Below, one piece after another: positions 35,025 to 44,110 of a stretch of DNA of 64,000 bases. The notes beneath the pieces were generated by a model, which saw nothing but the letters and a program-made list of their open reading frames with translations, did no database searches and had not been told where the DNA came from. Where the stretch lies: NCBI GenBank assembly GCA_026398415.1, contig JAPLSY010000085.1:62001-126000 (forward strand), written 5' to 3'. A program made the translations under genes and the position numbers. The DNA is from Kiritimatiellota bacterium. Lineage in GTDB: Bacteria; Verrucomicrobiota; Kiritimatiellia; JAAZAB01. Numbering within the stretch: position 1 is the first letter of the stretch; each line of letters opens with the position of its first letter.

Positions 35025-35657
35025 ATGCGTATCCTGATCACAGCCGGACCGACCCGTGAGGCGATTGACCCGGTGCGTTTTCTAAGCAACCGGTCCAGCG
35101 GCAAAATGGGGTATGCCCTGGCGCGCGTGGCCGTGCGGCGGGAGCATGTCGTCACGTTAATTTCCGGCCCGGTAGCGCTGCGGCCGCCGGCGAAAGTGTC
35201 CTTCGTGGCGGTCATAACCGCGGACGAAATGCTGGCGGCCGTCAAACGCCATCTATCCCGATGCGATGCACTCATCATGGCCGCCGCCGTGGCCGACTGG
35301 CGGCCATGCCGGGTCAGGGCGCAAAAAATAAAGAAAACAACGGGCCCCCACGTGTTGCGCCTGGAATCGACGCCGGACATCCTAAAAACCGTGCGGAGCA
35401 AAAAGGGGCGGCGCGTATTTATCGGATTCGCGGCGGAAACGGAACGGATGCTGTCAGGAGCTCGGCGCAAATTGGCTGAAAAAGGGCTGGATCTGATCGT
35501 GGCCAACGACGTGAGCCGCTCGGATGCCGGGTTCGAAGTGGATACAAACCAAGTGGCGTTGATGGAGGCTTCCGGCGAAGTGCGCGTCTTGCCCCTCATG
35601 ACCAAGATAAAGGTGGCGGCGCGAATTCTGGACTGGCTGGAGGCACGGGCGGGGTAA
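35025..35657 (+). CDS. coaB: Phosphopantothenate--cysteine ligase (CoaB domain as separate protein)
   Basis: 210 aa from ATG 35025. It begins at the CoaB domain signature ILITAGPTREAIDPVRFLSNRSSGKMGYALA, with ALIMAAAVADWRP, KKTTGPHVLRLESTPDIL and GFAAETERM. It joins cysteine to phosphopantothenate with CTP. In most bacteria CoaB follows CoaC in one polypeptide; here the pair is split but adjacent and in order. No good ribosome-binding site is seen because the upstream 60 nt are repeat DNA. Confidence 0.92.
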   Translation: MRILITAGPTREAIDPVRFLSNRSSGKMGYALARVAVRREHVVTLISGPVALRPPAKVSFVAVITADEMLAAVKRHLSRCDALIMAAAVADWRPCRVRAQKIKKTTGPHVLRLESTPDILKTVRSKKGRRVFIGFAAETERMLSGARRKLAEKGLDLIVANDVSRSDAGFEVDTNQVALMEASGEVRVLPLMTKIKVAARILDWLEARAG

Positions 35658-35666
35658 CGCCCGGTA

Positions 35667-35703
35667 TTAACTGCTCAGTAGTCAGAATACAGAATTCAGA
35701 ACG
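35667..35703. repeat. TCAGTAGTCAGAATACAGA-type simple repeat
   Basis: CTGCTCAGTAGTCAGAATAC and AGAATTCAGAAC units beyond the coaB stop, of the same type as the tracts at 34985, 41960 and 55617; AGGCAGATCCG hairpin-like fragments follow at 35713-35760. Confidence 0.5.
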
Positions 35704-35803
35704 TCATACCACAGGCAGATCCGTCTCCCGCCGTCGCTCAAGCTGGCAGAAAATGCCGTACTGGCTTTACTTGTTCTAATTCTGGCTGCTGACGCCTAAG
35801 TAT

Positions 35804-37954
35804 TTAGCTCGGACTACCGTCCCAGGTGACGCTGATAACGTAGTCGATATCCCAGTCATAGCAAGACAGCAGGATATACCATACCCCCGTTGTCTTGTTA
35901 TAGATGGCCAAATCCGCGTACCGATCGCCATCAAGGTCGCCGGTGACCGGCGTATAACCGGCTAATCCGAACCAGAGATAATAATACCTTGTCCAATTAT
36001 AACGGGATGCCAGGATATACCAGTATCCGGAGGCTGTGTCATAGATCATTAGGTCGCCATAACGATCGCCGTCAAAGTCATCGCATAGGGGCGAGTATCC
36101 GGAACCACCCCAATTGTCGATTTCATAATACCTTGTCCAGCCATAACGGGACATCAGGATATACCAGTTTCCACTGGAGTTTTCATAGGCCATCGGATCG
36201 GCCCTGCGGTCGCCATCGAAATCGCCGCACGCGGATGTGGTATACCCGTTGCCCCATGGACCTATATAATACCAATCATAATTATTGCGGGACGACATAA
36301 AATACCAATACCCGCTTGACGTGTCATATATGTTCATATCGGAATACCGGTCGCCGTCGAAATCGCCCGGCTGAATAATATACTGACTGCCGACAGCGGT
36401 GGTGGTGAAACCGATATATCCCCAACTCGACATCAGCAAATGCCACGAACCGTCGTTGCGTAAGATCCCCGGATCGGCAAAGTAATCGCCATCGTAATCG
36501 GTCAGTACCGGCGCGCCCTCCGAGGTCACGGGTGCAGGTTCTGTGCCGCCCGTGCCAAATGCCTTGATACAGCAATTGAAATACTTGCCACTGTAATAGG
36601 CTTCCTGCCAGGAACTGCCATTCGAGCTATAGTAACTTTCGCCGGCGGAAGCTGTCGCCGCACTGCTGTAACCCGATATGGGATATTCTATCGGGATTGG
36701 ATAATTGTAGCCTGGGGTCGTTAATTTGAGGACCACGGAAAAGCGTGTGGAATACGACACTGACGAATCCAGCACCACGGTGTAATAGCCGGCATAGGTG
36801 AGTGTGCCGGTCTTTGTGGAGCTCAGCGTGCCGCTGGTCGGACTTCCCGCAGTTACACCCGTATAGACGCGGACTTCGTAGCTGGCGCCGGCGGCGGGAG
36901 CGTAAAAACTGACCGCCTGAATTGTGCCGGATGCTTCAGAGAAAATATTGGCGCTCCAGGCTGTCGTGCTCCCCAAACCCAAGGCAGTGCAAAAACCAAG
37001 TGGGTCGTACTGATAGTAGGATGTATAATTTGCCGTGGATTCCGCGTTCAGAAACAGGCAATTGTCCTTGCCGATGCGGGCATCATAATACGAAATCCAG
37101 AAGTAGCCCGCATTGCCCCAGGAGGGGCCCCAGCTGTTCTTGATCAGAAAGGCGCCGTCGCCGGCCGGAGTCGAATTGAACTTAGTGCGGCTGAAATTAT
37201 CGTCCCACCCGACAATGGTGATCGCATGATTGCCGGAACTGGCGCTGCTGCAATAATAAGCGTAATTTGCGCCATTGTAATAGGCGTCAGCGTAATAGAA
37301 CGCGGAATAGAGGCCGCCATAAGTCATGATGGCCTGCTTGATCTTATCATTATCGGTGGCCGATGTCCGGTCGGGAATAAATTGCGCGCTCTGAATATGT
37401 TTTTGAACCGCTAATCCGCTGGGACTGCTGGATCCGTTGGAATATGGATCCGCGGTTTCAAGGACTGGCCCGGCCCAGCGGCCCAGGTAGGCCAACGACA
37501 TGTAATAATTACCGCCGGCGCCATAGGCTTTATCGAGGCCATGTTTGTTGGCCAGGTTATTTTCCGAGAAATCCCAGGTTTCAGCGGTCAGGAGACAGGA
37601 CTCCATCGAGCCAAATGTGGCAAACGCCCAGCAATTCCCATAATCCCCCTGATCCTTGACGGATGATACTTTGCTGTAATCGCGTAAATCATAAGTGGCG
37701 GGTAACGTCTGAAGCTTGCCCTGTTGTGCCGGCAAAGACACCGCGGGTTGGGGCAATTTGAATGGCGCCGGTATGTGGCCCAAACCATGGCCATCCGCCG
37801 TGCGGGTGGCTAAGGCCTTAGTCTGCTGTTGTGCCTGGTATTGCTGGAATTCCGGATTAAGCGGCGCCATTTCAAGGGCCCAGACAAGCGTGGCACTGTT
37901 TATTGCCATCGCAAACACCACGAATCCGACGGTTAATAAACTCTGTTTTTTCAT
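35804..37954 (-). CDS. Secreted papain-family (C1A) cysteine protease with C-terminal DxDGD repeats
   Basis: 716 aa. Signal peptide 1-26. The C1A domain (about 86-285) starts LPATYDLRDYSKVSSVKDQG; catalytic Cys108 in GDYGNCWAFATF, His243 in GNHAITIVGWDD, Asn273 in FLIKNSWGPSWG. A beta domain (about 330-480) of lectin-like type follows. From about 490 to the end come five FG-GAP/VCBS-like repeats of about 45 residues with the motif GDFDGDRYSDMNIYD and a WYILMSRY-type strand; the DxDGD part binds calcium in related folds. It is divergent from a thermolysin-type protease carrying the same repeat family, separated by a 190-bp shared promoter region. Probably secreted or surface-anchored for protein digestion. 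Confidence 0.9.
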   Translation of the reverse strand: MKKQSLLTVGFVVFAMAINSATLVWALEMAPLNPEFQQYQAQQQTKALATRTADGHGLGHIPAPFKLPQPAVSLPAQQGKLQTLPATYDLRDYSKVSSVKDQGDYGNCWAFATFGSMESCLLTAETWDFSENNLANKHGLDKAYGAGGNYYMSLAYLGRWAGPVLETADPYSNGSSSPSGLAVQKHIQSAQFIPDRTSATDNDKIKQAIMTYGGLYSAFYYADAYYNGANYAYYCSSASSGNHAITIVGWDDNFSRTKFNSTPAGDGAFLIKNSWGPSWGNAGYFWISYYDARIGKDNCLFLNAESTANYTSYYQYDPLGFCTALGLGSTTAWSANIFSEASGTIQAVSFYAPAAGASYEVRVYTGVTAGSPTSGTLSSTKTGTLTYAGYYTVVLDSSVSYSTRFSVVLKLTTPGYNYPIPIEYPISGYSSAATASAGESYYSSNGSSWQEAYYSGKYFNCCIKAFGTGGTEPAPVTSEGAPVLTDYDGDYFADPGILRNDGSWHLLMSSWGYIGFTTTAVGSQYIIQPGDFDGDRYSDMNIYDTSSGYWYFMSSRNNYDWYYIGPWGNGYTTSACGDFDGDRRADPMAYENSSGNWYILMSRYGWTRYYEIDNWGGSGYSPLCDDFDGDRYGDLMIYDTASGYWYILASRYNWTRYYYLWFGLAGYTPVTGDLDGDRYADLAIYNKTTGVWYILLSCYDWDIDYVISVTWDGSPS

Positions 37955-38144
37955 GGCGCGGCCCTCCTTGTTGGATAAACTGTGAACGGTTCAATCTAGC
38001 ATGCATATAACATAAAAGATTCTCCGGTGAAGTCAAGAAAAAAATGACATAAAAAATGCTTGTTTGCCTGTTAATTATCCGGGGCTTAAACCATAAATCC
38101 TTGTATAACTGCACGCGGTATGCAATACTTTTATTACGAGCTTT
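37955..38144. promoter_or_regulatory. Divergent promoter region between two secreted proteases
   Basis: 190 nt, AT-rich. For the plus-strand gene, TTGTAT and AATACT separated by 17 nt (about 38099-38127) lie some 17 nt upstream of ATG 38145. AAGGAGGGCCGCGCC lies before the minus-strand start, a good ribosome-binding site. Both genes could share control, but no operator is identified. Confidence 0.35.
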
Positions 38145-40853
38145 ATGAATCATTATTCCATAGCCATTTGGATCGCGACGGGCTCGCTGGCCTTAGCACT
38201 GCCTGGATGGGCGTTTCGTGCGGATGATGCGCCGCGGCCCAGGAATGCCCCAGTCGCCGCCTCTGCGGCCGTGGCTGCCGCCGCGAAACCGGAGGTTGTC
38301 CGTGCGCCGACGTTCGATCAGGTGGCGGCGTTGAATGCCCTGCCGGACATTGCGGTCCAGTGGGATGCAAAAACGGGCGTGCCGGCCTCCCTGCGCGGTG
38401 CGGGGCTGGCGGAAAGGCAGATGGGTGGCAAGACTGCGGCGTTCAGCAGCCGGCCTGACTATGCCCAGGACGCGGTCGCGGTATTGGAGCGGTTTTCGGC
38501 GGCCTACCGGATAAATGATGCCGCGCATGAATTTGCCGTCTATCGCGTGGATACCGATACCAAAGGGTTTCACCACGTGCGCTTGCGCCAGACGGCCGGC
38601 GGTTTGCGCATTATCGGTGGCGAGTTGATTGTGCATTTCGATCGCAGTGGCCAGCCCTACCAGGTCAACGGGCGCTATATTCCGAACGCGTTTGTGGATC
38701 CGGCGCCGACCATTGACGCGGCCACGGCGGTGGGTGCGGCCCAGAGGGACTTGGTGGCAATGGATAAACCGGCCGGCACTGTTTGGGGAACCCCGGAAAT
38801 CGTGATTTACGCACAGGGCGATACGCCGGCGCTGGCCTACGAAATGACACTGGCCTATGCCGACACCCAAGCGGGCGCAGGTTGTTGGCGATATTGGATT
38901 GACGCGCGCACTGGCGCCGTATTGAACCGCTATAATGACATTCGCGAGGCCGCTGATTCGATGCCCAGGAGCGATAAAGCCATCAGCGGAAATATTCTGG
39001 ACGGGGAAGGGGGTGCGATAGCTTCCGTGACCGCATGGTTCAGCGGTGGCAGTTACTGGTTGTTGAATGCCGCCTGGGTAATTAATAACAGCGATAATAC
39101 CGGTCGTTATCCCGACAGCGGATCGCTGGCCTTCCGCAACTCGAATTCCTGGGGCGCTTCGGATCCCACGGAGATATCGGCGGCCAATAATTTTAATCTG
39201 ATCCAGAACTATTACCGTGCCGTGCACGGTCGCGTCGGTTACGATGCCAAAGGCACGAAGGCCAGCGTGAATGTGCATATGTGGGGTGGTACGGACAACG
39301 CATACTGGTCGCCGGGTTACCAGGCCTTTTTCTTTTATCCGGGCAATCTGTTTGCCGAGCTTGCCGTGCTCGATGTGTGTGCCCACGAGTTCACCCACGC
39401 GGTTACCGAGAATACGGCGAACCTGGTTTATCAGGGTGAACCCGGGGCTTTGAATGAATCGTTCTCGGATATTTTCGGCACGGTCGTGGAATTCGCCAGC
39501 CAGGACGATGGGCGTGCCAGTTATCCGGACCGCGTGGCGGGTAAGGCCGACTGGCTGATAGGCGAAGATTGCACCTATCCGGATGCGGTGGCTTTGCGTG
39601 ACATGCGTAATCCCCAGCGTTACAGCGACCCGAGCAAATACCACGGAACATATTGGTATTACGGCAGCGGTGACAATGGCGGCGTGCATTACAACAGCGG
39701 CGTGCAGAACCACATGACTTACCTGCTCACGGAGGGCGGCAGCGGCAACAACGATGGCATCAGTTACACCGTCACGAGCATTGGCATTGAAAGCACGCGC
39801 CAGGTAGCTTACCGGGCCTTGACCGTGTATTGCACACCGAGCACCGATTACCGCGCGGCGCGGATTGCCTGGCTTTCTGCGGCCCAGGATCTTAACCCCG
39901 CTTGGACGGCAAGCGTGCAGGCCGCCTGGTCGGCGGTGGGGGTGGATGGCAGTACACCGCCCAAGCCGACATCGAACCTGCGCGCGCTGGGGCTTAACAA
40001 CGATTACGATGGCGACCAGTGCGGCGATTTCACGCTGTATGATACCCGCAACGGCAATTGGTATGTCTGGTCGTCCCAGAACCAGAACTGGCTGGCCGAC
40101 GGCGCGAATTTCGGATCCAGCGTTTATCTGCCGGTGCCGGGCGATTATAACGGCGGCGGAAAGTCGGATGCGCTCATCTATGGGCCGCACGGGGGCTTAT
40201 TGAGCGTGTCCTACCGTGAGAATGGCATGGTTGAAGGTACGACCGGGTTTGGCGGCGACGCGTTTATTCCCGTGCCCGGCGATTATGATGGCGATGGCTG
40301 CACGGATTTTGCGCTCTATGATCCGAGCACCGCGGCGTGGTATATTTTGTCGGCGCGCGACCGCACACGGCTGGCCTGGGGCGATAATTTCGGCGCCCCG
40401 GGCTTTTTCCCCGTGCCGGGTGATTACGATGGCGATGGCCGATCGGACTTGGTCCTGTATTCGGAAACCACAGGCGATTGGCTCATCCTGTATGCCAAAA
40501 ACGGAAGGGTTGAGCGCGGCAATTTTGGCGGCCCGCACCTGGTGCCCGTACCGGGTGATTACGATGGCGACGGCGTATCGGATTTCGCGCTCTATGACTA
40601 CTGGGCTTATGTCTGGTATATCTATTCGCCCGTGGCGGGTTGGCTGAAGGACAGGTATCCCTGGGGCGGGGCTGCCTACATTCCGGTTTCCGGCGATTTC
40701 GATGGTGACGGGGTTTCTGACCTGATGGTGTATGACCGCAATCGTGCGGAGTGGTACATTCGTTATCATAGCGGCGTTACCCGGCACCTGACGGATTTTG
40801 GTGGCGTATACATGGTGCCGGTAGTTTATTGGTCGCTGTATGGGTATATGTGA
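38145..40853 (+). CDS. Secreted thermolysin-family (M4) metalloprotease with C-terminal DxDGD repeats
   Basis: 902 aa. Signal peptide 1-24, then a propeptide with FTP- and PepSY-like parts (about 60-270; RQTAGGLRIIGGELIVHFD and AYEMTLAYADTQ). In the M4 catalytic domain the zinc motif is HEFTH with H414, E415, H418, and the third ligand E438 in GALNESFSDIFG, exactly 20 residues on as in thermolysin; the transition-state His is H515 in GGVHYNSGVQN. From about 615 to the end there are six repeats with VPGDYDGDGxxDxALYD and WYI-type strands, shared with the neighbouring cysteine protease. Extracellular protein digestion is the likely role. Only GAG lies near ATG 38145. Confidence 0.93.
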   Translation: MNHYSIAIWIATGSLALALPGWAFRADDAPRPRNAPVAASAAVAAAAKPEVVRAPTFDQVAALNALPDIAVQWDAKTGVPASLRGAGLAERQMGGKTAAFSSRPDYAQDAVAVLERFSAAYRINDAAHEFAVYRVDTDTKGFHHVRLRQTAGGLRIIGGELIVHFDRSGQPYQVNGRYIPNAFVDPAPTIDAATAVGAAQRDLVAMDKPAGTVWGTPEIVIYAQGDTPALAYEMTLAYADTQAGAGCWRYWIDARTGAVLNRYNDIREAADSMPRSDKAISGNILDGEGGAIASVTAWFSGGSYWLLNAAWVINNSDNTGRYPDSGSLAFRNSNSWGASDPTEISAANNFNLIQNYYRAVHGRVGYDAKGTKASVNVHMWGGTDNAYWSPGYQAFFFYPGNLFAELAVLDVCAHEFTHAVTENTANLVYQGEPGALNESFSDIFGTVVEFASQDDGRASYPDRVAGKADWLIGEDCTYPDAVALRDMRNPQRYSDPSKYHGTYWYYGSGDNGGVHYNSGVQNHMTYLLTEGGSGNNDGISYTVTSIGIESTRQVAYRALTVYCTPSTDYRAARIAWLSAAQDLNPAWTASVQAAWSAVGVDGSTPPKPTSNLRALGLNNDYDGDQCGDFTLYDTRNGNWYVWSSQNQNWLADGANFGSSVYLPVPGDYNGGGKSDALIYGPHGGLLSVSYRENGMVEGTTGFGGDAFIPVPGDYDGDGCTDFALYDPSTAAWYILSARDRTRLAWGDNFGAPGFFPVPGDYDGDGRSDLVLYSETTGDWLILYAKNGRVERGNFGGPHLVPVPGDYDGDGVSDFALYDYWAYVWYIYSPVAGWLKDRYPWGGAAYIPVSGDFDGDGVSDLMVYDRNRAEWYIRYHSGVTRHLTDFGGVYMVPVVYWSLYGYM

Positions 40854-40860
40854 GGCTTGC

Positions 40861-41949
40861 ATGACCACAAGCGAATCCATCGAAGTCCTTCGGAAGCAAT
40901 GGGGCAAAAAACTTTTTATCCTGGGGCATTATTACCAGCAGGATGAAGTGCTCCGGCATGCGGATGTAACCGGTGATTCGCTGGAATTATCGCGCCGTGC
41001 CGCCGCCGCAAGGGAAGCCGAGCGGATCGTTTTCTGCGGCGTGCATTTCATGGCGGAATCGGCAGATATCTTGCGCAGTCCGCACCAGGCGATTTACATG
41101 CCGGATATCCATGCCGGCTGTCCCATGGCCGACATGGCGCCCCTGCGCGAGGTTCAGCAGGTCTGGAAGGATATCCAGGCGGTGGCAACCGGCCTGCCTG
41201 CCCGCAGTGCTACCAGCGTTGCAGGCGGGTCTTCGCCGGAGCGCTCCGCACAGGCAGGTTGGATCCCGGTCGTCTATGTCAACAGTTCCGCCGCCGTCAA
41301 AGCTTTTTGTGGCGAACATGGCGGCAGTACCTGCACGTCGAGCAACGCGGCCAAGGTGTTTCAGTGGGTGTTGGGCCAGGGCAAGCGCATTCTGTTTATT
41401 CCCGATGAACACCTTGGTGCGAACACGGCGCACGAACTGGGACTGCCGGACGAGGCCGTGTCGGTTTACGATCCCGGGAAAAAATGGGGTGAGGTGGGTG
41501 TGGATGGCATTGCCCGCGCGCGGGTGCTGGTTTGGAAGGGATATTGCCACGTACATACCTTTGCAGTGGACGATATCACTTCGGCCCGCCGGCGGTATCC
41601 GGGCGCAAAAATCATTGTGCATCCGGAAACGCCGGCAGCTGCCACCCGCCTGGCGGATGCCCATGGTTCCACTTCCCAGATCATCAAGTACGTTGAATCG
41701 GCGCCGGTGGGCTCAACCGTGGTCATCGGCACGGAGTTTCACCTGGTGGATCGCCTGGCGCGCCAGCATCGCGGGCGGCTGACGATTGTGCCGCTCCGGC
41801 AATCGGTCTGCCGGAATATGATTTTGACGACGGAAGCCAAGCTCCTGGCCCTGCTGGAGCAGTGGCCGGAGGAGCAGATCGTGCGCGTACCCGAGCCTCT
41901 GCGCGTAAATGCCCGTAAAGCCCTGGCCAGAATGCTGGAAGTGAAATAA
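40861..41949 (+). CDS. nadA: Quinolinate synthase, with an in-frame repeat insertion
   Basis: 362 aa from ATG 40861, 7 nt after the protease stop. The 4Fe-4S ligands of NadA are present: C87 in DIHAGCPMADMA, C158 in GEHGGSTCTSSNA, and Cys in RQSVCRNMILT near 320. Other motifs are FILGHYYQQDEV, GDSLELSRRAA and PDEHLGANTA. It condenses iminoaspartate and DHAP to quinolinate in NAD synthesis. Residues 110-134 (TGLPARSATSVAGGSSPERS then AQAGW) have no counterpart between the VWKDIQAVA helix and the IPVVYVNSSA strand, and are encoded by a palindromic element related to one upstream of prfB. nadB and nadC are not here. Confidence 0.93.
   Translation: MTTSESIEVLRKQWGKKLFILGHYYQQDEVLRHADVTGDSLELSRRAAAAREAERIVFCGVHFMAESADILRSPHQAIYMPDIHAGCPMADMAPLREVQQVWKDIQAVATGLPARSATSVAGGSSPERSAQAGWIPVVYVNSSAAVKAFCGEHGGSTCTSSNAAKVFQWVLGQGKRILFIPDEHLGANTAHELGLPDEAVSVYDPGKKWGEVGVDGIARARVLVWKGYCHVHTFAVDDITSARRRYPGAKIIVHPETPAAATRLADAHGSTSQIIKYVESAPVGSTVVIGTEFHLVDRLARQHRGRLTIVPLRQSVCRNMILTTEAKLLALLEQWPEEQIVRVPEPLRVNARKALARMLEVK
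41193..41258. repeat. Palindromic element translated within nadA
   Basis: Outer arms CCTGCCTG (41193-41200) and CAGGCAGG (41251-41258) flank an inner unit (41197-41229) that starts CCTGCCCGCA and ends TGCAGGCGGG, both ends identical to the reverse of 31319-31354. The frame stays open through all 66 bases. Confidence 0.65.
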
Positions 41950-42045
41950 AACAAGAGGTCAGATTTTAGCGGTCAGAAGGCGGAAAACCAAGAAGCAGGA
42001 ACAAAGAACTGCTTGCTGACCTCGGATTCCTGACCTCTTCTTACC
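41950..42045. repeat. AGGTCAGA/GGTCAGAAG-type simple repeat between nadA and uvrB
   Basis: ACAAGAGGTCAGATTTTAG, CGGTCAGAAGGCGGAAAAC and AAGAAGCAGGAACAAAGAAC, then the inverse TTGCTGACCTCGG and CCTGACCTCTTCTTACC. Direct and inverse units make a large hairpin (AGAGGTCAG against CTGACCTCT) that could end transcription of nadA. Confidence 0.55.
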
Positions 42046-44064
42046 ATGTCTTCTCCATATGCATTGAAGGCGCCGTATGCGCCGGCGGGCGATCAGCCGC
42101 AGGCTATGGAGTCCCTCGTCCGCGGTTTGGCGGCGGGCGCGCGTTTCCAAACCCTGGAAGGCGTGACGGGCTCGGGCAAGACCTTCACGATTGCCAACGT
42201 GATTGCCCGGTGGGGCAAGCCCGCGCTGATCGTTTCGCACAACAAGACCCTGGCGGCCCAGCTCTTCCAGGAACTGAAGGCCTATTTCCCCGACAATGCC
42301 GTGGAGTATTTTGTCAGTTACTACGATTACTATCAGCCGGAAGCCTACATTCCGCAGACCGACACCTATATCGAGAAGGATGCTTCCATCAATGAGGATA
42401 TTGAGCGCTTGCGGCTTTCGGCCACCAATTCGCTGATGAACCGCAGCGACGTGATCATCGTGGCCTCTGTCTCGTGCATTTACGGCCTGGGCTCACCCGA
42501 AGATTACCGCGAAATGCTGGTAACCATCAAACAAGGCGAACGCCTGGATCGCGACGGCCTTCTGCGCCGGCTCGTGGATATCCAGTACGCCCGCAACGAT
42601 TACGAGCCGCAGCCGGGCACATTCCGCGTGCGCGGCGACACGCTGGATATTTTTCCGTCATATTCCACTGCCGGCGTGCGTGTGCAATTTTTCGGGGACG
42701 AGGTGGAAAGCCTGGAACGCATTGATACGCTGACCGGCGCCGGGCAGGGGGTGCTGACGACCCTGACTATTTCGCCGGCCAAGCATTTTGTGATGCCGGC
42801 CAATCGCATCGAAAGCGCCCTGCCACGTATTCGCGCGGAGATGGAAGAGCGCGTCGCCTGGTTCGAGGCCAACCAGAAGCTGTTGGAAGCCCAGCGCATT
42901 CAACAGCGCACGATGTACGACCTGGAAATGTTGCGCGAAATGGGCTACTGTTCCGGGGTTGAAAATTATTCCCGGCACCTCAGCGCTCGGCGCGCAGGTG
43001 AGCCGCCCGCCACGTTGCTGGATTATTTTCCCGGCGAGTTCCTGACCGTCCTGGACGAGTCCCACGTCACCCTGCCGCAATTGCGCGGGATGTATAACGG
43101 CGACCAGGCGCGCAAGAATGTGCTCATCGAGCATGGCTTCCGCCTGCCCTCGGCGCGCGATAATCGGCCATTGGCGTTCGACGAGTTTCTTGGCCGGACC
43201 GGCCAAATCATTTGCATGTCGGCCACGCCGGGCCCTTATGAGCGCGAGGTGTCGCCCTCGCCGGTGCCGCAAATCATCCGGCCCACGGGCCTCCTGGACC
43301 CGGTCGTCACGGTGCGTCCGTTGAAAGGCCAGATTGACGACCTGATCGAGGAAGTTCGCGCGCGGGCGGAGCGCCACGAGCGCGTGCTGGTGACGACCCT
43401 GACCAAGAAGACGGCCGAGGACCTGAGCGATTATCTCGGTGAGGCCGGTCTGCGGGTTACCTACCTGCATTCGGATATTGACGCCATTGAGCGGGTGGAA
43501 GTGCTGCGCAGCCTGCGCAAAGGCGAGGTGGACTGCCTGGTGGGAATTAATCTTTTGCGCGAGGGACTGGACCTGCCGGAGGTGTCGCTCGTGGCGATCC
43601 TGGACGCGGATAAGGAAGGCTTTTTGCGGTCGGAAACGGCGCTGATCCAGACGGCCGGCCGTGCGGCGCGGCATGTGGCCGGCCACGTGATTATGTATGC
43701 GGATCGGGTGACCGACTCCATGCGCCGCGCGCTGGCGGTTATGGAAGGCCGCCGCCGTCTGCAGGGGGCTTATAATAAAGAGCACAACATAACGCCGCGT
43801 AGTATTCAAAAAAGCATCCAGGAAAGCCTGGTGTACCGTCAGGAAGGCGAGGCCATCGAGCGCCGGGTTTTACACGCGGCGGATGAGGAGTTTGACATTC
43901 ACGAGGCCATCCAGGATATCGAGCGGGAAATGCTGGAGGCCGCCGAGGCGCTGGAATTCGAGCGCGCGGCCATGTTGCGCGACCAGTTGTTTGAGCTTAA
44001 AAACGCGCTGAAACCCGCCTCCGGCCGCGCGCCGGACAAACGCACTCAGCGGAAGTCCCACTAA
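42046..44064 (+). CDS. uvrB: Excinuclease ABC subunit B
   Basis: 672 aa, family length. Walker [11 protein letters not shown] (39-48), the beta-hairpin region [24 protein letters not shown] (given in parts: [21 protein letters not shown]), Walker B-type [14 protein letters not shown], helicase motifs [17 protein letters not shown] and [30 protein letters not shown], and a C-terminal UVR domain ([20 protein letters not shown]). It verifies DNA damage delivered by UvrA and recruits UvrC. uvrA and uvrC are not in the window. Transcribed with nadA or separately; the gap is repeat DNA. Confidence 0.97.
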   Translation: MSSPYALKAPYAPAGDQPQAMESLVRGLAAGARFQTLEGVTGSGKTFTIANVIARWGKPALIVSHNKTLAAQLFQELKAYFPDNAVEYFVSYYDYYQPEAYIPQTDTYIEKDASINEDIERLRLSATNSLMNRSDVIIVASVSCIYGLGSPEDYREMLVTIKQGERLDRDGLLRRLVDIQYARNDYEPQPGTFRVRGDTLDIFPSYSTAGVRVQFFGDEVESLERIDTLTGAGQGVLTTLTISPAKHFVMPANRIESALPRIRAEMEERVAWFEANQKLLEAQRIQQRTMYDLEMLREMGYCSGVENYSRHLSARRAGEPPATLLDYFPGEFLTVLDESHVTLPQLRGMYNGDQARKNVLIEHGFRLPSARDNRPLAFDEFLGRTGQIICMSATPGPYEREVSPSPVPQIIRPTGLLDPVVTVRPLKGQIDDLIEEVRARAERHERVLVTTLTKKTAEDLSDYLGEAGLRVTYLHSDIDAIERVEVLRSLRKGEVDCLVGINLLREGLDLPEVSLVAILDADKEGFLRSETALIQTAGRAARHVAGHVIMYADRVTDSMRRALAVMEGRRRLQGAYNKEHNITPRSIQKSIQESLVYRQEGEAIERRVLHAADEEFDIHEAIQDIEREMLEAAEALEFERAAMLRDQLFELKNALKPASGRAPDKRTQRKSH

Positions 44065-44110
44065 AAACGCATGCGAAACACAAAAAGAAGCTTAGAATCC
44101 GTTCCTGCAA

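Noticed and set aside
38193..40190. A 665-codon open frame antisense to the M4 protease gene
   Set aside because: It lies fully inside a gene with clear catalytic motifs and repeats, has Arg/His/Ile-rich composition typical of a reverse-strand shadow and no recognisable domain.
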